A DNA stretch of 64,000 nt. Source: Sclerodactyla briareus (taxonomy: Eukaryota > Echinodermata > Holothuroidea > Dendrochirotida > Sclerodactylidae). The stretch is from contig JAODTK010005531.1 of the NCBI GenBank assembly GCA_026419785.1, positions 62,001-126,000 on the forward strand, in the 5' to 3' direction. A program made the translations under genes and the position numbers. Shown here one piece after another: positions 48,101 to 59,261 of this stretch; positions within the stretch are counted from its first letter, which is position 1, and every line of letters starts with the position of its first letter. Below the pieces are notes generated by a model. It was not told where the DNA came from, searched no databases, and saw nothing but the letters and a program-made list of their open reading frames with translations.

Positions 48101-48300
48101 TGGAGTGAATACACCCCGGAAGTGCTTTTCAAAGTTTATGTGGGACGCAATAAAAATCCCCCTTGGTTTTTTGCCACTCTAGCTGGTATATACGGTATAA
48201 TACAGGTCCGAAAGAACGCGGCATACAGTACGGCTAGATTGCGATGTCAGATCTCTGAGTGAATTATAGGAGAAATGGAAAGGATCATGGGAATATGTCA
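45151..48300. other. Intronic stretch with dispersed repeats
   Basis: Contains G/C runs at 45980-46015, the caccaagtttc repeat family (46300-47060) and a short Cys-rich minus frame (CTHCFRCNLC, about 47250-47290) that I could not place in an exon. No supported gene. Confidence 0.3.
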
Positions 48301-48399
48301 ACTTTCCATGGAATCAACCTTAAACTAGGCTACCTCAGATAACATGACCATGTAATTTTGTGAAACATGTCATGAGAAGCACTTTTTTGATAAAACCTT

Positions 48400-48967
48400 A
48401 GAATCAATTTGAGAACAATCCAAGCCTCTTCATAGCAGAAATGCATTTTGTAGATTTAAACAAAATAGTCCCTTATTCCTCTTTAATAAACTTTGACCTT
48501 TGAACCTTCACCAGGTCAAAGTTGTCCCAGGGGTCAATGCACATTGTTCCCAAGTTCGGCTCTCACATTCATCAAAGTATGCCGTTAGGGGCTATGATAT
48601 TTCTTTTCACCAGATGGTCACGTTTTAACTCTAATGGCATTATATAACGTTCCATCAAAAACCTGAGTACAATCTGAAAGGAGCGCTACCTATGAACATT
48701 ATGAACTGAGTTTCAAGACAATCTAAAGGTTTTTGTAGGAGAAGATACTTTTTGTAGTTGTGAACAGATGGCCATGGTGATGCTTAAAGACCTTGGACCT
48801 TGACCTTCACAAGGATAGAATAAATTTTTGTCAACATCACTCAAAGATTGATCGATTGGCAGCTGAAAGTAAAAAAAAAAAGCCAAAAGTCAATTGTGGA
48901 CACACAGAATTAGTAGATGAATGACATGGGCATCACATAGCTCAACCAGCTTAGCTGGTTTGAGCTA
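48400..48967. mobile_element. TAGCTCAAAC-family element, right part with terminal hairpin
   Basis: It ends in a self-complementary terminus, tagctcaaccagct / tagctggtttgagcta (about 48938-48967). The interior shares 'ctttgacctttgaaccttcac..ggtcaaag' with 61420-61450. The left end is not clear. Confidence 0.4.
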
Positions 48968-50284
48968 CAAATGAAACTGAAGGTAACCTTGCCACCAGGT
49001 TTTCAATGAAATCCAACCAACTCAAAGATTTCGCATGAATTATGCCATTAGACCATTGCATGACCTCCGTTGACCCTGAACCTTTGTTTGAAAGTGTTTT
49101 GAACTGAAGGTAGACCATATTAACCAGTTTTGTGAAAACTGACAAACTTTGACTTTGCATAAATGAGCAATAAACGACTTACGTAGCATGTTTTTTATGA
49201 TGGAAATCTCATCATTCTTCACCTTCATATCCTATGTGCCAACCATAGTCACCATAGCACCTCTGGTTCATCCGTCATCTTGCAAACTAGCTTAACCATA
49301 AATGACAAGAAATAGGCTAATTAGTAATACTTACTAATAGGACTTATGTGCTCAAATAATCATATCAGTGTTCAACAAACCACACTACTACTTACAAATT
49401 TTCATCAAAAGCGGTTTTCTACCGTTTCAAAGAAATCTTGCTAACGAGAAAGTGGACACACATATCATACACACACATGCACACACACATGCATGGGACA
49501 AAAAGGTCGTAAGTCAATTCCTGGACCTTTTTGATCAGGCAAGACAATAAAAGGCTCTGGTAGCATCGATAACAAATTGTATAGATGAAATGGCCCGGCA
49601 GAGCACCACATACAACAGCATTATGTGCCATTTCTCTGGTAGGACACGACTACGAATTGAACTCTGGTATGAAGTCAAAACTACTTGACATACCAGTCAG
49701 TCTCACCACCTTTGGGCTTCAAATGACCACTGTATGATCAACTATAACAGAGATAGTATTGGGTAATGGAAAACTAGATCTACAGGCCCAAAAGTCCACT
49801 CCAATATTCCCATGTGAAGTATTCAGTAGAGCTACATGGGAGTAAGTCCCTATCTTGAAGAACACAGGGAATTCTTCATGTATTTTATAGTCCTGTGTTA
49901 AACAACTAAAACATTTTGTATACGGTTACAACGTTTTCCTTGCAGAAGTTACCACCAGTACTATATACCAACCCACTACAGCGATCCTCTTGCACAGACA
50001 TAATATTCTGGAGGAAATTATATGTGAATTTCATTAGAAAGAAATAATCATTTCATGGTTATGCAAGGGAAATGACAACATTACATAATTCCATGATGAA
50101 CACTTTTGGACCTTGTCCAGCACACAAACTAATTTGTAAGGGAAAAATGTAGAAATGTAGGTTTGGAATAACACATTCAGTTTTACCATAGCTACCATAT
50201 CAACCTCTATATACAGACTATCAGTTGATCCTCCATTATTCCTCAATCAAAACTGGTAAACCTACTTGAGGACTGCAACTTTAC
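48968..50284. other. Intronic stretch, nothing firm
   Basis: It begins with caccaggttttc-type repeat (to about 49160). The remainder is unique-looking and AT-rich, with a short CA-rich run at 49458-49495. Confidence 0.3.
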
Positions 50285-50518
50285 TCTCGGCCCGCCTGGT
50301 GTTTTTTTTTTCTTCCATCCCGGGGGGGTGGGGTTCTCTGTGGTCGTTGGGTGGGGGCACTCTCTGGGGCTCCTGGGGTTTCGCCTTTCTCGGGGGGGCG
50401 AAGCTCGGTGGGCCTCACTGCCTCCTGGGGCTCGTGGCGAAAGAAGAGGGTGACGTCCCCGAATGAAAGCCTGTGCTCGTACCCTGGATGCTTGTAGACC
50501 TTGGCTTGGGCTTGGTTC
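50285..50518 (-). CDS. Candidate exon of large minus-strand gene: compact segment then Pro-rich
   Basis: The acceptor is in ttcttgtttctgacccatgag and the donor is aga|gtaaag. The convincing frame reads RNQAQAKVYKHPGYEHRLSF, GDVTLFFRHEPQE, then a Pro/Glu-rich run (VRPTELRPPEKGETPGAPES) and a basic end (RDGRKKKHQAGRE). The first 35 residues look like beta strands of a folded domain; the rest is disordered. A second frame is open across the same DNA because of its GC bias. T, C and G runs at 50302-50332 are likely error sites. Domain not recognised. Confidence 0.48.
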
Positions 50519-50750
50519 CTCATGGGTCAGAAACAAGAACAAGGTCTGCAACAATTTGACATGGTCGATTAAATGATGCACTCCGAATGATACCTGGGCG
50601 TGGCAGTCAAGGTTAGTCATTGAAAATGACTCAAAGCGACTCACATGTGGACCACAAATGTACATTCCTTCAAAGGGTCAGTCACCATTTTGCCTCTGGA
50701 GTGTGTTATTTACATGGATTATGTATCAAATAAAGAAGAGCTGGTCTAAC

Positions 50751-50837
50751 CTATGGATGCATTTCAAGAATTGTCATCAGGTCACTGGGGTGGAGTGTGT
50801 CATTGTACAAGGCATTTTGTGGATCACGTGGAAATTG
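50751..50837 (-). CDS. Candidate small exon of large minus-strand gene
   Basis: An 87-bp exon with acceptor cctctcagtcactgcag and donor catag|gttaga. It reads QFPRDPQNALYNDTLHPSDL then MTILEMHP, followed by TAG exactly at the donor. Either a base error or an alternative end explains the stop. The peptide looks natural but the exon is less certain than its neighbours. Confidence 0.33.
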   Translation of the reverse strand, partial: QFPRDPQNALYNDTLHPSDLMTILEMHP

Positions 50838-51119
50838 CTGCAGTGACTGAGAGGAGTGTCAAGGTACAGAATTGCACTGCGCACCTTGACAGTATCTCCT
50901 CTTTGTGGGTATAGGGGGTTGGCATCATATACTTAGACCAAAATTATAGGAGTAATGTAATACTCAGGTAATGCTATTTTCATGGGACGAAACAATACAG
51001 TGATAAGGAACATGACAGCCAGAGATGAAGCAACAAATGTTATGCTCAATTTGCAACAGAGGCAAGATGTCATGATATCTAATCCGCAAAAATGAATACC
51101 CACGGCACGAGACAAACCA

Positions 51120-52700
51120 AACTAGAAACTGTGGCGGGTAAACGCCAGACGTATCTATCCCCGCATCTCTTATCCAAAATTTGGTGAAAATGAACCGGAC
51201 AATATTCGTTGGAAAGAAGACATTTTATAGAATTGTGAGCGACAACGTGTACTGGTAAAGGTCATTCCATAATGCACGTGTTAATTGTATGAGCACCCCT
51301 ACAGCCCCGGACAAGGTGCGTCCCTAAATAATCACATTTCATTCAAGAAGTGACCTTAACCACCATTGGGCCACCGAAGAGGTCAAATTCAGGTCAGAGG
51401 TCACACAACATGAGGTCAACCAATTATATCACATGTGTGAACCATCCAGCCTTCGCAGATATTCAATTCCTCCGATTATAGCCAACAAAACAGTTTTTGA
51501 CACCTCTAAGTGACCTCGAATGACCGGTAATGATATGGCATTGTCATGAAAATCGTACTCTCATGTGATACATCCACACTAGGCGCATTTTGCATGCTGA
51601 TGAACACACCCCAGTGCTATTGGCCCTGAAAAAAAGTACTAAAATCAGTTTTTGACCCCTAAGTGACCTTTAATGAACCTCCAATGGACATGGACGCGGT
51701 TTTTATGAAAATTGTTACCACTCCATGTGATGCATCCAACTCCTAGAGCATATTGCATTCCAATGACTGTCCATGTTTTGCAAAAAAAAAAGTAATTAAA
51801 CTCATATTTGACTGATCAGGACCACTAAATGCAAATTAGTCCCACAAAGTACCCTCAGTATCTTGATGCAGTGAATAAATTATCAGGACTGGAGTAGGTC
51901 TATTCACAAAGTTTCGTCAAAATCCCTAAAAGTTGAGAAAATAATTGCATTAAGTATTCTAATATGCTAACGAATAGGTAAATAAAAACCACATTAAGAC
52001 CTTCAGTGATTTCAATGCCAATTGAATAAATTATCGGGACTGTTAGGTCCCACTCACCAAGTTTCGTGAGAATCCAACGAAGTTTATATATTTGCCTATT
52101 GCTAATGGGCCAAACTATCCAGACCCCCCACCCCGAAATTAGTCTGCAAGATGACCCTGCGGGTGACCTCGGCCACATTGGAAGAATTCATCGGCAGGAT
52201 AGTTGGCCCTAGTCCCCAAGTTTCATGAAATCCAATGAAGTTGAAATATCACCATAATTTGGAATAGGCTGTACTGGCCAAAAAAAAATGCAAAACTGAC
52301 CTCGGATGACCGTGAAATTGTGACCATGTTTTTCGGCTCCAACAACTACCCACACCACACGTTTAGTGTAAATCGCACAAACTTGAAAATTTTGACGAAA
52401 AAAAACCTGCAAAATAAGGGCAGAAGACATGCAGCAATGCCCAATTTCGAACTTACAATCGACGATTTTACTTATACGGGACATGTGTACCAAGTTTTGG
52501 GTCAATCGTATAAGTGTTAAAAGAATGAGACCGCGAACGCAGAAAGTTTCCGGCGGCGGCGCGGCGGCTGGCGGCGGGGGGCCTGTGGGAGACGGCGGCG
52601 GCGCTGGCGGCGAGAGCCGGCGGCGGCGGAGACGTGAGGGGGCACACGGCCAAAACCATTATATAACCGAACACTTACAGTGTTGCGGGGATATTTAATT
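51120..52700. mobile_element. Large repeat element, short copy (related to 39640-42960)
   Basis: Same left edge (gcgggtaaac..cgtat..tccccgcatctc), one copy only of the internal 590-bp unit (about 51300-51790), the caccaagtttcgt segment, and the same GGC-rich end (52548-52642), closing 'acggccaaaaccattatat..gtgttgcggggat'. It ends only about 30 bases before the candidate exon at 52730. Confidence 0.5.
52548..52642. repeat. GGC-rich block at the right end of the short element
   Basis: CGG/GGC triplets interrupted by gag and ctg words. Homologous in position to 42826-42912. Confidence 0.75.
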
Positions 52701-52729
52701 ATCTGTGAAAGTGAGATCACTGAACTTAC

Positions 52730-52949
52730 GAGGCTCAGCTTGCAGCTTGGTGGATGAGTTTAAAGAGTTCAGGTACTCCCATGAGGAGGTGGTCAAGCAC
52801 TGATGGCCACATCTATCAGGGGAACCGACGTGTACCCGATTATCAGCTCCGCTCGCCGAATGTCCCCTGTATACGATTCCAGACACAGACATTGATGTAA
52901 CGATCAGACTCTTGGTTTGGAAAGTGAATGGCTCTTCCCACCTAGGGTC
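52730..52949 (-). CDS. Candidate exon of large minus-strand gene: C2-like segment
   Basis: Excellent splice sites: acceptor tttctttccttcgtctcgcggcag and donor cctc|gtaagt. Frames in order give DPRWEEPFTFQTKSLIVTSM, then (after a shift) DIRRAELIIGYTSVPLIDVA, then (after a shift) LDHLLMGVPELFKLIHQAAS. The D-P-x-W-x-x-x-F-x-F opening followed by a beta strand, then 'LIIGxxSVPLxDV', is the usual pattern of the second half of a C2 domain (NPxWNExFxF ... iGxxxipLxdl). Two one-base errors must be assumed. If right, the protein may bind lipid or partner proteins. Key Ca-binding Asp positions cannot be judged. Confidence 0.48.
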
Positions 52950-55439
52950 CTGCCGCGAGACGAAGGAAAGAAAAATGACACATTAGAGTAGCAACCGCAT
53001 CAACAAACAGCCGTTTGAAAGAGTGTGCCTGCATAGCAGTAATGCTCCGCAAATGAGGCAAGATTGTTACAGTATTGAGCAGTGGTCCCCACTACGGGTT
53101 TTGCGCCGGGCGCGGCCGCACCCCATGGACAAAATTGGAAAATGGATACAGCGCCCAAGCGGACAGAAAGCTACCGCACGGACAAAAACCTTGACCGCCC
53201 GTACAAAACACAACGGCACCTGTACAAATGTCATCATAGCGGAATTCATGATGAAAAAAGTTTCGTTTCTGCTGCGGTCCATCATCCCTGAAGGTTTGTT
53301 TTTTCTCCAAAACCTACAATCATGACATAAAACTGGACTCCCAAGTCCCGATTTCCGCAGCTACAGTCTTACACAAGAAGCAAGAAAAATATTTTCCCCG
53401 CCTCCAAGTCGAGCGCTACACTCACTGACTCGTTCATCACGAGTGCTTACACCTAGGTCAACTAACATGATTCATATAGACCAACACGGTATTCATATAG
53501 AACCAACACTGGTATGCAGTACGTAATCGATGCTATGAATTTTGACAGTCGCATCACATCAGCTAGATTCTCTCCGCATACAGTACAAGGGACTTTGTAT
53601 GATATAATAAGTTAGGGCTGAATCTCGGAACACGGGATCGGGGGAGATCGCGATTGTTGTAAAATTAGCTGGTATTCGTGGCCTAATAACAAAACTCCTT
53701 CAATTCAAGGACTATTTCCTGAATAATGGGAGCAAGCAACAATTATATTTGACAGCTTTAGCAATGGTTTATCACATTTACAACAAACTTTTGAGGTTTG
53801 ATTTGCTTCGGTATTTATGCCCCTTAATCGTTACGTAAGCAAGCATGCAGTTAGTTTTTAATGGCTTGTGTAGGCTACTTCTACATGCAGTGAATGATGT
53901 GTCCAGTGGGAGTTGTAATTATCGGAAAGGGAGAGGGGGATACGTTGCCGGAAAAACATGTAGCAAAACTACAAAACATTGTTTGTTTCAGCAATCAGCA
54001 TAACAAATATTTAGCCATCGTTGTCAGTCAATTTTGAGCAGTAATTGTTCAAGTTTAGGTCGCTCTAAGGCTTTGCAATAATCTGTATGTTATGTCGGAA
54101 CTTTTTGATCGGGCAATTTTCCAATACCGATTCCGATCATGCATAATCGGACCAATTCTGATACCGAAAACGCTGATCGGTTGAACACTACAATGATGTC
54201 TAAATGGTTCAAATTTAAGAGGAAAAAAATCACTGAAAAGGAAGGTATTCAGAAAAAAAAAACGGCCGATATCTTGGGAGGACCCCTTTTTGGGGAATTT
54301 CAGCGGTCTTGTCACCGCGGCTAGGCTCTGATTTATATGGAGAAGGGAGAACAAATGGAAGAGTTGATGCACCGAAAGTGCAAGCGCCGACGGGCAATTA
54401 GCAGCATGGTGGGGATCATTGTAAATCACTAGAATCGAATGCCAAGAGTTCGAGTCGCGTAACCAAAATTGAATTCAACAGTTCAATACTCAGTTTAAAT
54501 GAAATCGCGCCGATCGGGTAGGCCTGCTATGGGGAAAATGCTCTAGACTGTGATCGAAATATATTTTTATATAATACACGGTGCTTGTTACGGTAAAATC
54601 CAAAACGTCAATGCGCTTTATTTGCGTACGTTGCGTTATGAGAACTCATGAAAGGTTGGGTGCATCCACGTCAGAAACGGATTGACTGAAGGGGGGGTGG
54701 GGGGGGGGGGGAGGGTCGCGTCGCGTTAGGTGGGGAGGGTTTCAGGTTGGCGAGAGTGGGGGTTCTAGTGGGATCCGGAGCAGGGGCCGATGTTTCCAAA
54801 TGCTTAATACTACCCAGCTTTGAGAGCTTCCACTTCACTGAATAGAACATTGGTATTGGCTACCATCTCCCTCAGAATATGTGGAAGGAAGCTACACAGT
54901 TCCGACTGGCAGCCTTGATGACAGTTTCGTTCAAACTTATTTGTGCCGCATTGAGATTTTTTTCACTCTGCTATCGTTTGGAACAAGTGAAAAACACTGC
55001 CGGTAAAATGGAGATTTCTGGGAGATACATGCAAAGCAAATAGGGCACCAAAATATTGCACCATTTGGCATCTAGGCCCACTTTTCGAGGTCTAAAAATT
55101 TGCCAAGGGGAGGGGGCACACCCCTCCTCTTAGACCCCCTCCCCAGGACGGCGATCACCCGGACAAAAATTTGACCTGTGGGAACACTGTTAGGATGTGG
55201 TAGCAGTCACATTACACCAAACTTTAGACGCATACGGTTTCTACAAATTCTTCCACATTGCTACCCTGGTTCCAGCACTATTTTCAATACTGCCAACAAT
55301 AAAATGGACTAGTTCAGTCGGCAAAAGTGTGAACTAGAGGACCATTGTTGGGCTGAATCTAGTGATCAAAAATGTCTTCAGTGAGACACTAGTCCATTGA
55401 TCCAATCTACCCAAGTGATATGACTGGGGACATGTGAGA
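52950..55439. other. Intronic stretch with possible hAT-like debris
   Basis: At 53083 'cagtggtccccactac' resembles a hAT terminal sequence, but no partner end was found. At 54105-54190 there is a cluster of gatcgg/ccgat words with dyad symmetry. A G-rich run lies at 54690-54712. No exon supported. Confidence 0.3.
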
Positions 55440-58400
55440 ACACTGAGAATACACATACACGGCTACAACATACTAGACATGGCTATCAGAGAGAGTGTCT
55501 ATTAGTGTACACCTAAATACATGGTATCAGAGAGTGTCCATTAATGTGCTACAACATACTATACATGGCTATCAGAGAGAGTGTCCATTAATTTGCTTCA
55601 ACATATTACAGGGCTATCAGAGCGAGTGTCTATTAAGTGCTACAACCATACTATACATGGCTATCAGAGAGAGTGTCTATTTAGGTATGTGGGAGGTACA
55701 ACATTATTGACTTAGACATGGCTATTAGAGAGAGAGAGAAGTGTCTATTAATGTGCACAAGAGATACTGTTTAGTAATTTTGGCTATTCAGGGAGAGGTC
55801 ATTAATGTGACTACAACATACTATTCAAGGGATCAGAGAGAGTGTCTATTAATGTGCTACAACATACTATACATGGCTATCAGAGAGTCTATTAATGTGC
55901 TACAACATAATATGCATGGCTACAGAGAGTGTCTATCAATGTGCTACACATACTATACATGGCTCTCAGAGAGAGAGAGTGGGTCTATTAATGTGCACAA
56001 ACTACTACCCATGGCTATCCGAGTGTCCATAATGTGATACAATATACTATACATGGCTACAGAGAGAGTCTATTAAATGGCTACAAACAATATACATGGC
56101 TATCAGAGAGTCTATTAATGTGCTACAACATCTATACATGGCTATCAGAGAGGAGCCAGTGTCTACAATACTATCCATGGCTGTCAGAGAGGTATTATTC
56201 TGCAACAACAGTCTCCAGGCTGTCAGAGGTGTGCCATTTATGTGCTAAAACAGTTTAATCTTCATGGCCATCAGGGAAAGCCTATTTATGTGCCACAAAA
56301 TACTCTCCTGGCTGCCAGCGAGTGTGCCTATTTATTGTGCTGCACAATACTCGCCATGGCTGCCAGAGAGGTGTTACCTATTTATATGCTGCAACAGTAC
56401 TCTTCATGGCTGTCAGAGAAAGGCCTATTACATGCGCAACATATCTCAATGGCGCAGAGAGTATTGCCTATTTATGTGCTGCAACATACTCTCCATGGCT
56501 GCCAGAGAGTGATAACATTATATGCTGCAACAGTACTCTTCATGGCTGTCAGAGAAAGCCTATTTACATGCCTGCAACATCATCTCCATGCTGCCAGAGA
56601 GTATGCCTATTTAGTGCTTGCAAACATACTCTCCATGGCGGCAGAGAGTGTGTCTTTTATGTACTGAAACATACTCTCCATGCGGGTTGAGGAGTGTGCC
56701 TTTTTATGTGCGCACATACTACTCCATGGCTGTCAGGAAGTGTGCCTTATTTATGTACTGCAACATACTTTCCATGGCCGTCAGAGACAAGACTATTTAT
56801 TGTTGCAAACATCCTCTCAAGGCTGTCCGAAAGTGTGCCTATTTATGTGTAGCAACATACTCTCTATGGCTGCCGAGAGAGAGTGTGCAATATGTAGTAC
56901 GCAAAAATACTCTCTATGACTATCAGAGAAAGCCTATTTATGTGCTGCAACATACTCTCAATGGCTATCAGAGGGAAAGCATATATGCAATCATACTTCT
57001 CCATGGCTGTCCGCGGATTAAGCCCATTCTGTGCTTGCAAATACTCCCAATGCTATCAGAAAGAGCTATTTATGTACAGCAACATACTCGTCAGGCTGCA
57101 AGGAGGTGACTTTTATGTGGCAGCAACCATACTCGTCATGGCTGCCAGAGAGTGTGCCTATTAATGTACCGAAAACATACCGTCATGGCTGCCAGAGAGT
57201 GTGCGTATTTATTTATGTGCAGCATCATACTCTCCATGGCTGTCAGGTGGGCAATTTAGTGCTTGCAACAGACTCGTCATGGCTGCCAGAGAGGTGGCCT
57301 ATTTATGTGCAGCAACATACTCCCAATGGATATCAGAAAGAGGCCTATGATGATCGGAACATACCTCCATGGCTGCCAGAGAGTGTGCTATTTATGTGCG
57401 GCAACAACTCGTCATGGTCCAGAGAGTGTGCCTATTTGTCAGCAACATACGCCCACTGGCGATCAGAAAGAGCCTATTTATGTACGCAACATCATCTCAT
57501 GGCTGCCAGGGAGTGTGCCTATGTATGTGCTGACAACATACTCGTCATGGCTGACCATGAGATGTGTGCATATTATGTCGCAACATATCTCCATTGATAT
57601 AAGAGAAAGCCTATTATGTGCAGCAACATACTCTCCATCATCTCCATGGCTGTCAGAGTATGCATATTTATGTGCAGGCAACATAATCCCATGGTGCAGG
57701 AGTATGCCTATTCAGTGCTGCAACATACTCTACAGGCTATCAGAGGAAGCATTATGTGCAGCAACATACTCTCCATGGCTGTCAGAGAAAACCCATTTAT
57801 GTGCTGCAACATACTCGTCATGGCTGCCAGAGAGTGTGCCTATTTATGTGCAGCAACATACTCTCAATGGCTATCAGAGAAAGCCTATTTATGTGCTGCA
57901 ACATACTCTCCATGGCTGTCAGAGAGTGTGCCTATTTATGTGCGCAACATACTCGTCATGGCTGCCAGAGAGTGTGCCTATTTATGTGCTGCAACATACT
58001 CTCCATGGCTATCAGAGAAAGCCTATTTATGTGCTGCAACATACTCTCCATGGCTGTCAGAGAGTGTGCCTATTTATGTGCTGCAACATACTCGTCATGG
58101 CTGCCAGAGAGTGTGCCTATTTATGTGCAGCAACATACTCTCCATGACTATCAGAGAAAGCCTATTTATGTGCAGCAACATACTCTCCATCATCTCCATG
58201 GCTGTCAGAGTATGCCTATTTATGTGCAGCAACATACTCTCCATGGGCGTACAGAGTATGCCTATTCATGTGCTGCAACATACTCTCAATGGCTATCAGA
58301 GAAAGCCTATTTATGTGCTGCAACATACTCTCCATGGCTGTCAGAGAAAACCCATTTATGTGCTGCAACATACTCTCCATGGCTATCAGAGAAAGCCTAT

Positions 58401-59215
58401 TTATGTGCTGCAACATACTCTCCATGGCTGTCAGAGAGTGTGCCTATTTATGTGCTGCAACATACTCTCCATGGCTGTCAGAGAGTGTGCCTATTTATGT
58501 GCTGCAACATACTCTCCATGGCTGTCAGAGAGTGTGCCTATTTATGTGCAGCAACATACTCTCCATGGCTGTCAGAGAGTGTGCCTATTTATGTGCAGCA
58601 ACATACTCTCCATGGCTATCAGAGAAAGCCTATTTATGTGCAGCAACATACTCTCCATGGCTATCAGAGAAAGCCTATTTATGTGCTGCAACATACTCTC
58701 CATGGCTATCAGAGAAAGCCTATTTATGTGCTGCAACATACTCGTCATGGCTGCCAGAGAGTGTGCCTATTTATGTGCAGCAACATACTCTCCATGGCTA
58801 TCAGAGAAAGCCTATTTATGTGCTGCAACATACTCTCCATCATCTCCATGGCTGTCAGAGAGTGTGCCTATTTATGTGCTGCAACATACTCTCCATGGCT
58901 GTCAGAGTATGCCTATTCATGTGCTGCAACATACTCTCCATGGCTGTCAGAGAGTGTGCCTATTTATGTGCAGCAACATACTCTCCATGGCTATCAGAGA
59001 AAGCCTATTTATGTGCTGCAACATACTCTCCATGGCTATCAGAGAAAGCCTATTTATGTGCTGCAACATACTCTCCATGGCTGTCAGAGAGTGTGCCTAT
59101 TTATGTGCTGCAACATACTCTCCATGGCTGTCAGAGAGTGTGCCTATTTATGTGCTGCAACATACTCTCCATGGCTGTCAGAGAGTGTGCCTATTTATGT
59201 GCAGCAACATACTCT
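55440..59215 (+). repeat. Minisatellite, 45/47-bp units, roughly 80 copies
   Basis: The consensus right-hand unit is 'ctatttatgtgctgcaacat' 'actctccatggctgtcagag' plus agtgtgc (47 bp) or aaagc (45 bp); a few units carry an extra 9 bp (catcatctc). The left part (55440-56200) is an older-looking subfamily with 'attaatgtgctacaacatactatacatgg'. From about 57755 to 59215 the units are nearly perfect; left of that they have many small gaps. The 47-bp unit shifts frame by two at each copy, and all three plus-strand frames are open, giving long pseudo-ORFs with peptides such as CAATYSPWLSE, FMCCNILSMAIRESL and YVLQHTLHGCQ. I do not regard these as genes. The array lies in an intron, 47 bases from the donor of the next exon. 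Confidence 0.92.
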
Positions 59216-59261
59216 GAATATTTCACCGGTATCATCCTCAACAATGGGATCAATTGCTTAC

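Noticed and set aside
50243-50665. 140-codon frame overlapping the exon at 50285-50518
   Set aside because: Ser/Pro/Arg-rich shadow produced by GC bias; the other frame (GYEHRLSFGDVTLFF) has far better protein character.
53083-53330. hAT transposon terminal sequence (cagtggtccccac)
   Set aside because: No matching inverted end, target duplication or transposase nearby.
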